A stretch of DNA of 64,000 bases, taken from assembly GCA_016927865.1 (NCBI GenBank), contig JAFGLU010000101.1, positions 1-64,000 of the forward strand, read 5' to 3'. Positions within the stretch are counted from its first letter, which is position 1. Every line of letters starts with the position of its first letter. The notes beneath the pieces are model-generated. The model did no database searches and was not told the DNA's origin. It saw nothing but the letters and a program-made list of their open reading frames with translations. This DNA comes from Anaerolineaceae bacterium. Lineage in GTDB: Bacteria > Chloroflexota > Anaerolineae > Anaerolineales > Anaerolineaceae. Positions 18,299 through 27,214 of this stretch are shown here, one piece after another. Both the position numbers and the translations under genes were made by a program.

Positions 18299-18330
18299 GA
18301 CCCTAAGGGTTTTCCGAAACCCTTAGGGTC
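18299..18330 (+). terminator. terminator after Ser/Thr kinase
   Basis: Same 14-bp stem, GACCCTAAGGGTTT, as the pgk terminator at 6571-6601, with a different loop and a weak T run. Probably a duplicated terminator cassette. Confidence 0.65.
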
Positions 18331-18380
18331 TATCTTTCGGCCCTCTATAAGTGCCCCCCTCACACCCTAAAACACGGATT

Positions 18381-21197
18381 TCACCCCGCTTTATCCCCTT
18401 TGTCCCTGCGCTCCACCGAACGCCACACCCAGGCGGCGATGGCTCCCAGGGCCACCCCGCCCAGGCTAACTAGAAGGATCCCTGCTGTTCCGCCTTGCCC
18501 AACAACGACCTGGCTACCCGGCAGGTCCAGGGCGATATAGTTGTAAGCAGCCAGCCCGCCGATTGCCATGCACAGGCCCCAGCGCAGCCCCCACCGCGCA
18601 GACGCCAGGCGCATGCCCAACCAGACGGCCAACGCTGCCAGACCCAGTACCGCCGCCACCGAAACAACCCAATCCCCGGTTTTTGCGCGGGGCGGCAGAG
18701 GCGGCAGCGCCTGGGTGGGGATGGGCGTGGGCTCGGGGGTGGGCGTTGCCGAGGGGGTCAAGGTGGCGGTTGGGCTGGCGGTGGGTACGATGGCGGTGAT
18801 AACCGCGCCCGAATCTTCGGCTACGTCCAACCGCAGGCGGTCCGAGTTGTAAGCCGGTTCGCTGATCACACTGATTTCCAGCAGTCCCTGACGGTCGATG
18901 TGATACGATGCCCGCGCAATCCCATTCTGGGTGGTTGCCTCAACGGTTTGCACCACATCGGTCTCTGCTCCCACGGTGAACATGAAGCGTACCACGGTGC
19001 CGTCGGGAACGATATGGCCATTGTGATCGTAGATGATGCCCGTTTTCAGCGGCAGCACCTCGCCGATTTTAAACGTGGGAATTGGCGTCGGTTCGGGGGT
19101 GACCAGCTCTGAAGCCGGTTCAGGTTCTGGTAGATCCAGTGATAGTGGAATGGTTTGGTTGGGGTTCGGGGTGGTAGCAGTGAACAGGTCGTAACCGATG
19201 CCGGGAACCGAGACGGGTAGTGCGCTGCCTGGACTCAAGTCCTGAAACAGCAGCCGCGCGGCCACATCGACAAATTCGGGCCCCTTGCTGTACATGGCGT
19301 AATACGCCGACAGCTTTGTGATATCGGTGGCGTCCAGGTCGTAGGGCGCGTTGAAGGCGAACACCACCACATTCTTGTTTCGCAGCAGCTCGGGGCGCTC
19401 GGAGAGCAAGCGTTGAAAGGCCAGGGAGGTGGGGCGGTCCGGGTCGGCATCCAGCAAAGCCACGACCACCCAGTTGGCCATCGAAAGAGCTCCCTCGATG
19501 TCTGGGGCATCCTGGTTCTGGTTAAGGTAGAGCAGCAAATCAAGGAAAGAATAAGAGGTCAATCTGGCGCGGGTGATGGAGCCGCCCGTCTGTGTGCCAT
19601 ATAGGCGCAAGATCGTTTCTTGAAATTCTGAAGCGGAAGGAGCGGTTGTGTCTACACAGTTGGAGCACTGCCGGCCTGTCAACACATCTGTGAAGAAAAC
19701 GATACGGTCGCTGGCCTGTGGCTGGGAGGGGAGAATGGCCTGTAATTCGGTTTGTGCCGGGCTGATCAAAGCTGCCGCCTGGCGTGCAACCTCAAACACT
19801 AAGCCGCTGCCCTGGTTGATTCCTGCCAACCCGCTTCCTTCAGACAGCACCTGGTCCAGGTCAAATTCCGGGTAAAGGCGAAATTTCAGGGTGAGGATGC
19901 GCTCGACCGAGGCATCTACTTGCTGGGCGAATACAGCATCCTGCTGGTAGCGCAGCGCAAAAAAGTCTAAAGTGCGGGTGATGGTGGTGTATTGATCGGG
20001 ATCGTCGCTGGAGATGAAGTTGTTCACGTACAGCAGGTCGTTGCCAGCCAGGAATGCGCTGCGGGCCACCTGGCGAGCATCAAAACTGGTGTTGCTTGGG
20101 TCAAAGAAGCGTCGCACCGAAGCGCTGCCCAGGTTGTCGCTCACCATCAGGCCACCGTTTTCGCGCCAGATGGAAAATTCGGGCAGTTGTAGGATGAGGC
20201 TGAGCGCATTTTGGTCAAAGCTTACCGGACGGGTGGCGTCGCGGATGTTGCCTTGAATGCCGTAGCGAATGTGCGAGACGAGCATGCCGTCAGTCATAGT
20301 GCCGCTGTCGGGAGCCTGGCTGCTGACGGCGAAGTAAGGCTCCAACTCAAAATCCTTCAACTCATCTAGCGATTTGCGCACCGTGGCGATTTCTGTCTCG
20401 GGTGAGCGGTCGGCGCTGCCCCGCCCCGGAAAGTGCGCGGCGATGACCGCCAGGCGGCTCTGGCTGCCTTCATGCAGACCTTGAATGTAGGCCTTGCTCA
20501 TCTCAGCCACCCAATAGGGGTCGCCACCGAAGGAGCGCACGCCCAAATCCTGGGAGCCGCTGGAATAAAGGGGGTCCAGCACGTCCAATGATGGTCCCAG
20601 TAAGAAGTTGAATCCTAAGGCTTCCAATTCCTTGCCTTGCAGGCTGCCGACCTGTTGGGCCAGGTCGGTGTTCCAGGTGGCGCCGATGGCCATCTGGCTG
20701 GGCAAGGTGGTTAAGCCAGAGAGGATTTGATCGTAAGGGTACGAGTCGCCTTCTTGTGAAATGCCAATCAGCAGGGGCACGTATGCGCCGTTCGCCGGCG
20801 TTTCGCCGATCGGGTTGGCGGCAGCCCATTCGGTTTGTTGTAATTGGGAGGTCAATTGGTAAGCAGCAGCGACCACATCTTCCTGGTCGGTAAAATTGTT
20901 GTTTTCGCGGGATAGCACCACCCCGCCCACGTGGCCCGCGGTGATCAGTTGGTAGATGGCCGATTTGTCAGCAACCGTTGGGCCTTCAAAGGTCACCAGA
21001 AAGAGCTGCCCCACACGCTCTCTAGGAGTCATTTCGGCCAGCAACTGCCGGGCCTTGCCTTCCGGCGTGTTTGTCTGAGCATTTGGCGTGGCGGTCACGG
21101 GCGCGGTCAGCCCGAGCAACAGCACGAATACTAGCAGCGCGCGCCAGAGACGAGCACTTCGGGCTGCTTTCTTGACCGGCACACAAGCCAGCGTCAT
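18381..21197 (-). CDS. secreted, membrane-anchored GH3-like protein
   Basis: 938 residues. Signal segment (RALLVFVLLLGLTAPVTA), GH3 N-terminal-like domain (about 45-430), a GH3 C-terminal-like region, a Thr/Pro-rich linker and two or three C-terminal membrane spans. GH3 hexosaminidases such as NagZ carry KH(F/I)PGHG and a D-x-H motif; here they read AAHFPGRG and lack the D-x-H histidine. The nucleophile position is kept in MVSDNLG (about 352). It may be a non-hydrolytic or altered-specificity relative. ATG at 21197 overlaps the upstream gene's stop (ATGA) and has GGAGGG before it. Confidence 0.75.
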   Translation of the reverse strand: MTLACVPVKKAARSARLWRALLVFVLLLGLTAPVTATPNAQTNTPEGKARQLLAEMTPRERVGQLFLVTFEGPTVADKSAIYQLITAGHVGGVVLSRENNNFTDQEDVVAAAYQLTSQLQQTEWAAANPIGETPANGAYVPLLIGISQEGDSYPYDQILSGLTTLPSQMAIGATWNTDLAQQVGSLQGKELEALGFNFLLGPSLDVLDPLYSSGSQDLGVRSFGGDPYWVAEMSKAYIQGLHEGSQSRLAVIAAHFPGRGSADRSPETEIATVRKSLDELKDFELEPYFAVSSQAPDSGTMTDGMLVSHIRYGIQGNIRDATRPVSFDQNALSLILQLPEFSIWRENGGLMVSDNLGSASVRRFFDPSNTSFDARQVARSAFLAGNDLLYVNNFISSDDPDQYTTITRTLDFFALRYQQDAVFAQQVDASVERILTLKFRLYPEFDLDQVLSEGSGLAGINQGSGLVFEVARQAAALISPAQTELQAILPSQPQASDRIVFFTDVLTGRQCSNCVDTTAPSASEFQETILRLYGTQTGGSITRARLTSYSFLDLLLYLNQNQDAPDIEGALSMANWVVVALLDADPDRPTSLAFQRLLSERPELLRNKNVVVFAFNAPYDLDATDITKLSAYYAMYSKGPEFVDVAARLLFQDLSPGSALPVSVPGIGYDLFTATTPNPNQTIPLSLDLPEPEPASELVTPEPTPIPTFKIGEVLPLKTGIIYDHNGHIVPDGTVVRFMFTVGAETDVVQTVEATTQNGIARASYHIDRQGLLEISVISEPAYNSDRLRLDVAEDSGAVITAIVPTASPTATLTPSATPTPEPTPIPTQALPPLPPRAKTGDWVVSVAAVLGLAALAVWLGMRLASARWGLRWGLCMAIGGLAAYNYIALDLPGSQVVVGQGGTAGILLVSLGGVALGAIAAWVWRSVERRDKGDKAG

Positions 21198-21955
21198 CAA
21201 CCCTCCGTTGCAATGGCCTTGAGGCCGGCGATGGGGTCGTCGGTGATCAAGCCAGTAGCACCATCGGTAATCAGTTGGCGCATTACAGAGGGATCGTTGA
21301 CGGTCCACGGATTGACGCGGCGGCCCCGGCGGGCTTCTTTGGTCAGGTATGCAGCCGTGCAGTCGCTGAAATATGGGTTGACAAACTCTGGCGAGACACT
21401 TTGCATGAGGAAGGATCGCGCCCACCATCCCGGTCCTCCGGGCAGGGCCAGCATGGCGACCGGCGTTTCGGGCAGCAGCCGCCTGGCCCGCAGCAGGTTG
21501 CGCGGGTGGAACGACGAGAAGATGACGCGCTCTTCCAGGTTGAAGCGGCGCACCAGCGCCACAACCTTATCTACCAGCTCATCGCTGGGAGAGGCATAGT
21601 TGGTCAGTTCCACATTGATGAGCAAACGCTGCCCCACCGTCTCGAACACCTCGGCCAGGGTGGGCACTGGTTCGCCGGCAAATTCCGGTTTAAAGAAGCT
21701 GCCTGCCTCCAACTGCTTGAGTTTGGCCAGGGTCAGCTCGCGCACTGCGCCACGTCCGCCAGTGGTGCGATCGACCGTCTGGTCGTGAATGACCATCACC
21801 TCGCCGTCGGCAGACAGCTTGGCATCCAGTTCAACGGCATGGGCGCCTTGCTCGGCAGCCAACCGAAAGGCTGCCAGTGTGTTCTCGGGCGCGTAAGCGG
21901 ATGCCCCACGGTGTGCGATGACCAGGGGGCCGGTGTGGCTGCGAAACAGGTTCAT
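21197..21955 (-). CDS. glycerophosphodiester phosphodiesterase
   Basis: 252 residues, TIM-barrel GDPD family, hydrolysing glycerophosphodiesters to glycerol-3-phosphate and alcohol. The signature PLVIAHRGASAYAPENT includes the catalytic His-Arg; VELDAKLSADGEVMVIHD provides the metal-binding acids and second histidine. WTVNDP near the C-terminus is also typical. No signal peptide, so probably cytosolic. Its start overlaps the AAA gene's stop and its stop overlaps the GH3-like start, each by 4 bases or fewer, giving a tightly coupled operon. Confidence 0.95.
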   Translation of the reverse strand: MNLFRSHTGPLVIAHRGASAYAPENTLAAFRLAAEQGAHAVELDAKLSADGEVMVIHDQTVDRTTGGRGAVRELTLAKLKQLEAGSFFKPEFAGEPVPTLAEVFETVGQRLLINVELTNYASPSDELVDKVVALVRRFNLEERVIFSSFHPRNLLRARRLLPETPVAMLALPGGPGWWARSFLMQSVSPEFVNPYFSDCTAAYLTKEARRGRRVNPWTVNDPSVMRQLITDGATGLITDDPIAGLKAIATEG

Positions 21956-23328
21956 AGTTCGACGAAGTAAGCCCTGGCGGCGCGGTCCAGCAGATCGCGG
22001 GTCATGGCGGGCTCAACGCTGAGGTAATGGGCCACGTCCAGGATCTGGTCGCACAAGTCGCGCGGGTGCGAGGCGCGCAGTTTGCGGTTGCGCTTGATGT
22101 ACCATTCCTGAAGCAGGTAAGCCAGGCCCTGATCCGAGTAGGTCACGCCCTTGGTGGTGGAGACGCGGCGGAAGATTTCACGATATTCTTCGTAGTTGGG
22201 GTCGGTGATTTCGATCTTGTGGCGCAGGCGGCGCAAGAAGGCTTCGTCGACCAGGTCTTTGGGCGGCAGGTTGGTAGAGAAGATCACCAGCACGTCGAAA
22301 GGAAGTTCAATTTTGCGCCCGGTGTGTAGGGTCAGGTAATCAATGCGGTTTTCTAGGGGTACGATCCAGCGGTTGAGTAGGTCACGCGGACGCACCATCT
22401 GGCGGCCAAAGTCGTCGATGAGCAGGATGCCGCCGTTGGCTTTTACCTGAAAGGGGGCTTCGTAGAATTTGTGAGTATCGTCAAACACCAGGTCCAGGCC
22501 GGCCAGGGTCAGTTCGCCACCGGTGACGATAAAGGGGCGGCGGATGCGCACCCAGCGGGGGTCGCGTCGCGCGCCGGTGCGCAGCGAACCAGTGCCTTGC
22601 GCGGTGGCGTCGTCTTCGCTGGCCAGTCTATGGTTGACCGAATCATACAACTTGATGACCTGCCCGTCGACATAGATTGAGTAGGGAATGTAAATGCTCT
22701 GCGATTGCAGCATCGTTCCAATGGCGCGGGCTACGCTGGTCTTGCCGTTGCCGGGAGGACCGTACATAAAAATGGATGTGCCAGAGTTGACTGCCGGACC
22801 CAAAGATTGGAAGGTGATTTCGGAGAGCACCAGGTTGTTGAGAACCTGGCGCATCATGCGGTTGGTCACCTGCATGTGCCCACGGCCCTGGCGCAAGATC
22901 GATTCATTGTAAACTTGCAGCGGCACGGGAGCCGGGCCGGCATACTGGCTGCGCTCCAATGCTTCACGCGCGCGAGAAATGCCCGCCCCAGTGATGGCGT
23001 AAAGGTAGGCGCCTTCGCCCAGACCCATCTGGGAGGAGCGCACCTCGATCAACTTTTCGCGCTTCAGCGCTTCCATGATCTGATCGACCACCCCGGAGAA
23101 AGGCAGGGCCATTTCTTCGGCGACTTTATAGCCGGTCAGGTAGCCTTGAAAATACATCACTTTCAGAGCCAAATCTTGCAGCCAGAGCGGAGAGAGGCCC
23201 GTATCTTCCAAGGTGAGCAGCGGTGGGGGCATGAAGGCGCTGGGCGTGCCCACTTGCGCGGGCGGCTGTGAAGGGGAAGCAGTGCCACCGAGGCGGTTAC
23301 TGCCCTGTCGGGCTGGGGCGTTGCTCAT
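21952..23328 (-). CDS. AAA ATPase with N-terminal winged-helix-like domain
   Basis: 458 residues. A Pro-rich start (1-40) is followed by a winged-helix-like segment (about 45-130), then one AAA domain: Walker A GPPGNGKTS at 190-198, Walker B ILLIDDFGRQ, sensor-1 VIFSTNLPP, and an arginine pair FLRRLRHK. The C-terminal lid ends in a helical segment. I do not know a named family; members in related bacteria are annotated only as ATPases. First gene of the operon with GDPD and the GH3-like protein, so a role in envelope or lipid turnover is conceivable but unproven. GGAGGTGA precedes ATG. Confidence 0.8.
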   Translation of the reverse strand: MSNAPARQGSNRLGGTASPSQPPAQVGTPSAFMPPPLLTLEDTGLSPLWLQDLALKVMYFQGYLTGYKVAEEMALPFSGVVDQIMEALKREKLIEVRSSQMGLGEGAYLYAITGAGISRAREALERSQYAGPAPVPLQVYNESILRQGRGHMQVTNRMMRQVLNNLVLSEITFQSLGPAVNSGTSIFMYGPPGNGKTSVARAIGTMLQSQSIYIPYSIYVDGQVIKLYDSVNHRLASEDDATAQGTGSLRTGARRDPRWVRIRRPFIVTGGELTLAGLDLVFDDTHKFYEAPFQVKANGGILLIDDFGRQMVRPRDLLNRWIVPLENRIDYLTLHTGRKIELPFDVLVIFSTNLPPKDLVDEAFLRRLRHKIEITDPNYEEYREIFRRVSTTKGVTYSDQGLAYLLQEWYIKRNRKLRASHPRDLCDQILDVAHYLSVEPAMTRDLLDRAARAYFVEL

Positions 23329-23379
23329 CGTTCACCTCCCAAAAAATCATCCAATGAATTCAGACCAAAGGTTTTTCAT

Positions 23380-23490
23380 GTATTCACTGCCCAAGGTTGA
23401 GGAAAGTTCCCGAATTTGAGGTGTATGTGGGTGCAAAGCACCCACATACACCTCAAATTCGGGGCTATTTACCTGCGTGTGGGTAGTTGC
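23380..23490. mobile_element. MITE-like palindromic element M6
   Basis: 111 bp. Inner stem 23409-23463 is perfect (arms GAATTTGAGGTGTATGTGGG and complement). Flanks TTTTTCAT (23372-23379) and TCTTTGAT (23491-23498) match at 6 of 8. TA follows directly on the right. Confidence 0.75.
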
Positions 23491-23591
23491 TCTTTGATTA
23501 TAGCACAGGCATTCCGCCCTTATTCGCGTGCGCGAGACAATCGTGGCGCTTAAAAAATCTGTTAAGTCGGCGCATTTGGACCGAATTGGCG

Positions 23592-23597
23592 TATAAT
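23592..23597 (+). promoter_or_regulatory. -10 box of GT2 gene (leaderless)
   Basis: TATAAT ends 7 bases before the ATG at 23605; the seven bases CGACCCC hold no ribosome binding site. Confidence 0.7.
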
Positions 23598-23604
23598 CGA
23601 CCCC

Positions 23605-24288
23605 ATGAATCTTTCAGTCCTCATGCCTGTTTATAACGAAATCAAGACGATTGCCGAGATTGTGAAGCGCGTCAAAGCCGTTGGCATCGCATCCGAAATT
23701 GTCATTGTGGACGACGGTTCCACCGACGGCACCCGCGATATTCTCAAGACGCTGGAGGGTGACCCGCAGGTGCGCGTCATTTTGCATGAGCGCAATCAGG
23801 GCAAGGGCGCCGCGCTGCGCACGGCCATCGCGGCTGCCTCCGGCGACGTGATGCTGATCCAGGACGCCGACCTCGAGTACGATCCGCGCGAATACCCCGG
23901 TTTGCTCAAGCCGATTGAAGAGGACCTGGCAGATGTCGTGTACGGGTCACGTTTTCTGGGGGCGCCTCACCGGGCCATTCTCTTCTGGAATATGGTTGCC
24001 AATAAGCTGCTGACCCTGTTCACCAACATCCTGTATAACAACATCCTCACCGACATGGAAACCGGCTATAAAGTGTTCCGGCGTGAGGTGGTGGAAAACA
24101 TGCCCTTGCACGCCCGCGGATTTGAGTTTGAGCCGGAATTTACCGCCAAGATCCTCAAATCGAAGGTGCGAGTTTTTGAGGTGCCCATCGCCTTCAATCC
24201 ACGCGAATATTCCGAGGGCAAGAAGATCAAGATAACCGATGCCTTTGTGGCCGTGTGGACGCTGATCAAATACCGCTTTGTGAACTAG
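23605..24288 (+). CDS. GT2-family glycosyltransferase (polyprenyl-phosphate type)
   Basis: 227 residues, GT-A fold. VLMPVYNEIKTIAEIV opens the protein; VIVDDGSTDGT is the nucleotide-sugar site and IQDADLEYDPREYPG supplies the metal-binding acidic motif. The arrangement matches dolichyl-phosphate-mannose synthase-like enzymes, which load a sugar onto a polyprenyl phosphate. There is no C-terminal membrane domain, so it is a soluble or peripheral catalytic unit. Sugar and acceptor unknown. It converges with recJ over a GC-rich hairpin. Confidence 0.9.
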   Translation: MNLSVLMPVYNEIKTIAEIVKRVKAVGIASEIVIVDDGSTDGTRDILKTLEGDPQVRVILHERNQGKGAALRTAIAAASGDVMLIQDADLEYDPREYPGLLKPIEEDLADVVYGSRFLGAPHRAILFWNMVANKLLTLFTNILYNNILTDMETGYKVFRREVVENMPLHARGFEFEPEFTAKILKSKVRVFEVPIAFNPREYSEGKKIKITDAFVAVWTLIKYRFVN

Positions 24289-24311
24289 CCTTCAATTTGG
24301 CCGATCTGTAG

Positions 24312-24334
24312 TGGGCGGGGTTTGCCCCCGCCCA
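24312..24334. terminator. bidirectional hairpin terminator
   Basis: TGGGCGGGG, short loop, CCCCGCCCA between the convergent glycosyltransferase and recJ genes. No strong T run on either side. Confidence 0.55.
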
Positions 24335-24362
24335 TATGATTCTTGTCTAGCGAGAAGACCGT

Positions 24363-26063
24363 TTAGCCCTCGTAAGGCCGCAGGTCCTTGATATTCAACT
24401 GCATGGTCACATTGCCGTTGTACACATTGCGTTCGAAAGTATACAGAATATCAATGGTTTCGGGCAGCTTGCCAAACCAGTGTCCCTGGCGGAAGGCAAT
24501 CGCGTCAAAATATATCCTGCCACCGCTGAGGGTCAACTTGAGGTGCTGCGCATCCGCGCCCACCGTGCGTGAACGCACCACGCGCACATTGCGCGAGACA
24601 AAACGGGCCACCGAATTGGACTGCCCCGTGGGCTCCAGCAGATCGAGATACCCAAACAGGTCGGGGCTCAGCGTGTCCAGTTCAATTTCTGCGTCAGCTT
24701 TCAGTACCGGTACCAGTTCGCGCCCGCCCAGCTCGCGCTGTGCAATCTCGGCCAGCCGGGACTTGAGCTCCTCCAGGCGTTCGAGCTGCACCGTGAACCC
24801 CGCCGCCACGCTGTGCCCGCCGTGCCTCACCAGCAGCTCGCGGCATTCATCCAGGGCCTGAGTGATGTGAAACTCGGGGATGCTGCGGCAGGAAGCGCGC
24901 GCGTGACCGTCTTCGATATGCCCTACCACCGCAGGGCGGTAATAGGCATCGACCAAACGCGAGGCCGCCAGCCCCACCAATCCGGCGCTAAAATCGGGCG
25001 AGAAGGCGAAGAGGATGTCTTCTCCTCCTGCTTCCTGGGCCATCGCGGTGGCAGCTTCTTGAATAATCACCGTTTGTTTTTGTCGATCGCGGTTTTGCCC
25101 GTCCAATTGTTGCGCCATCAACCCGCTGCGCTGCGGGTCGCGCTCCAGCAGCAGCCGCAGCGAGTCCAGGGCAGTGTCCATGCGTCCAGCGGCGTTCAGG
25201 CGCGGGCCCAGCACAAAGCCAATGTCCCCGGCGGTGATCTGGCTGAGATCGCGCAGGCCCGAAGCTCCTGCCAGCGAGAGCAAACCCTGGCGGCGGCCCT
25301 GGCGCAGGCGGGCCAGCCCCAACCTCACCAGCCGCCGGTTTTCACCCAGCAACGGCACCACGTCCGCGACCGTGCCCAGGGCCACCAGGTCCAGCCAGTT
25401 CTCCACCGGTTGCCCTTCCAGCGGCCTGCGCATTAGCAAGGCTTCGGCCAGCTTGTAAGCCAGTCCCACTCCCGCCAGGTCTTTGTCGGGGTAGCCGTCG
25501 CCATCCTGTTTGTGACAGATCACTGCGGCAGCCTCGGGCAGCTCTTCTGCCGGGTGATGGTGGTCGGTGACGATCAGATCCAGGCCCAACTGCGCGGCCA
25601 GGTTGGCTTCGCGCGGCGAGCGGATGCCGCAGTCCACGGTGATGACCAAATCTACACCGCGCCCGGCCAGTTCGTGCAGGGCTTCGTTGTTCAACCCATA
25701 ACCTTCGTCGAAGCGGTTGGGGATGTGCCAGTTCACGTTGGCGCCCAGGGCCGCCAGTACTTCCACCAGCAGGGCGGTGGCGGTCACGCCGTCCACATCG
25801 TAGTCGCCATATACGACCACCTTTTCTTGCTGGTCAAGCGCATACAGCACCCGCTCCACGGCTTTGGGCATGTCTTTGAGCAGGAAAGGGTCAAAGCCCT
25901 GGGTTTGTTCGGGATGCAGATAGCGCTGGGCGTCTTCCGAAGTAAATATGCCGCGGTTGTACAGCACCTGGCGGAAAACCGGCGGGTACTCTGCAAGGGC
26001 ATTAAACACGTCCAGCGGGGCGGGTTGGCCAACCTCCCAGCGTTTGTTTTGAGCAGCTAACAT
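24363..26063 (-). CDS. recJ: single-stranded-DNA exonuclease RecJ
   Basis: 566 residues, the usual length. The DHH phosphoesterase motifs are complete: VVYGDYDVDGVTATALL (about 85-101), TVDCGI, VTDHHHPAEELP and the DHHA1 motif GGHSVAAGF. A C-terminal OB-like domain follows. RecJ digests single-stranded DNA 5' to 3' in recombination and repair. It begins 10 bp after alr and is probably on the same message. Confidence 0.95.
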   Translation of the reverse strand: MLAAQNKRWEVGQPAPLDVFNALAEYPPVFRQVLYNRGIFTSEDAQRYLHPEQTQGFDPFLLKDMPKAVERVLYALDQQEKVVVYGDYDVDGVTATALLVEVLAALGANVNWHIPNRFDEGYGLNNEALHELAGRGVDLVITVDCGIRSPREANLAAQLGLDLIVTDHHHPAEELPEAAAVICHKQDGDGYPDKDLAGVGLAYKLAEALLMRRPLEGQPVENWLDLVALGTVADVVPLLGENRRLVRLGLARLRQGRRQGLLSLAGASGLRDLSQITAGDIGFVLGPRLNAAGRMDTALDSLRLLLERDPQRSGLMAQQLDGQNRDRQKQTVIIQEAATAMAQEAGGEDILFAFSPDFSAGLVGLAASRLVDAYYRPAVVGHIEDGHARASCRSIPEFHITQALDECRELLVRHGGHSVAAGFTVQLERLEELKSRLAEIAQRELGGRELVPVLKADAEIELDTLSPDLFGYLDLLEPTGQSNSVARFVSRNVRVVRSRTVGADAQHLKLTLSGGRIYFDAIAFRQGHWFGKLPETIDILYTFERNVYNGNVTMQLNIKDLRPYEG

Positions 26064-26073
26064 GGAACCCCTT

Positions 26074-27192
26074 TTAGGTATTCAGGTAAAGGCGTGGTAC
26101 GCGGGCGGTCAGCCCGCAGACCACATCGTAGTTGGTGGTGTCCCAGACTCGGGCGATATCTTCGGCGCTGATCTCTGCGGCGCCTTGCCGGCCGATGAGC
26201 ACAATTTCGTCGCCAAGTTTTGCCCTAGGCACGCCGTCCAACTGAATCATGCATTGATCCATGCACATGCCGCCCACCACGGGCACTTTCACCCCGCCCA
26301 CCAGCACAAAGTTAACGCCCACCTTGCGGCGCAGGCCGTCGGCATATCCTGTCGGGCAGACGCCGATGCGTTCTTCACGGGTGGTGCGGTAACGGTAGTT
26401 ATAGCCGATGCCGTGGTTTGGGGGCAGCATCTTGATGGAAGCCAGGCGGGCTTTCCAGGTGAGGGCCGGGCGGAAGCCCTCGGGCAGAGGCGCGTCGGCT
26501 GAGGGTTGCAACCCATAGACGGCAATTCCGGGGCGGATCATGTCAAAGCGCGCATGGGGGAAGTAGATCGTTCCGGCGGAGTTGGCGGCATGAACCAGCG
26601 GCGGGCGCAGCCCGGCGGATGCCAGCGCATCCACCAGGGCGGTGAACCGTTCGACTTGCCAGTTGACCGATGGCTGCACAGGGTCATCGGCCTCGGCCAG
26701 GTGCGTGAAAACGCCTTCCAGGGTTAGGCCGGGCAGGGAATGCAGCAAGCGCACGAAATCCACACCTTCTTCGGTGGGCAGGCCCAGGCGGCCCATGCCA
26801 CTGTCGAACTTGGCGTGCACGCGCAGTCGCAGCCCGGCGGCTTCGGCCTGTCCCGAAAATGCCGCCGCCAGCTCGGGGTTATACACCGTCAGGGTGAGGC
26901 CCATCTGCGCTGCCTGAGAAACCTGCTGCGGGGCGGCATGGCCCATCACCAAAATATCCCCAGCAATACCGCCCTGCCGCAGGAGGAAAGCTTCTTCCAC
27001 CCGCGCGACGCCGATCCAGGGAACACCCGCTTGCCGTACTGCCCGGGCCACTTCAACCAGTCCGTGCCCATAGGCGTTTGCTTTGAGTATCGTCATGACC
27101 GGCCGCCCGCTCAGGTGCGCCAGGCGGCGCACGTTTGAGCGGATCGCTTCCAGGTCAATTTCCAGCCAGGTTGAGTAAGGAGGGAGAGTCAT
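26074..27192 (-). CDS. alr: alanine racemase
   Basis: 372 residues, fold-type III PLP enzyme making D-alanine for peptidoglycan. The PLP lysine is in MTILKANAYGHG (about residue 39) and the catalytic tyrosine in CPTGYADGLRR (about 270). HAKFDSGMGRLG and GMCMDQCMI are also standard. The start codon lies 7 bases from a TATACT box, so the message is probably leaderless. Only 22 bp separate it from the divergent tgt start. Confidence 0.96.
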   Translation of the reverse strand: MTLPPYSTWLEIDLEAIRSNVRRLAHLSGRPVMTILKANAYGHGLVEVARAVRQAGVPWIGVARVEEAFLLRQGGIAGDILVMGHAAPQQVSQAAQMGLTLTVYNPELAAAFSGQAEAAGLRLRVHAKFDSGMGRLGLPTEEGVDFVRLLHSLPGLTLEGVFTHLAEADDPVQPSVNWQVERFTALVDALASAGLRPPLVHAANSAGTIYFPHARFDMIRPGIAVYGLQPSADAPLPEGFRPALTWKARLASIKMLPPNHGIGYNYRYRTTREERIGVCPTGYADGLRRKVGVNFVLVGGVKVPVVGGMCMDQCMIQLDGVPRAKLGDEIVLIGRQGAAEISAEDIARVWDTTNYDVVCGLTARVPRLYLNT

Positions 27193-27199
27193 CCAACAT

Positions 27200-27207
27200 A
27201 GTATAAT
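27200..27207. promoter_or_regulatory. overlapping divergent -10 boxes of alr and tgt
   Basis: On the plus strand TATAAT (27202-27207) is 7 bases before the tgt ATG. On the minus strand TATACT (27200-27205) is 7 bases before the alr ATG. The two boxes overlap, so polymerase should be able to occupy only one at a time. Both -35 regions would lie inside the opposite coding sequence. Confidence 0.65.
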
Positions 27208-27214
27208 ATGGGTT

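Noticed and set aside
21198-21428. 77-codon extension of the GH3-like protein
   Set aside because: It runs through the GDPD gene in another frame and places the signal peptide internally.
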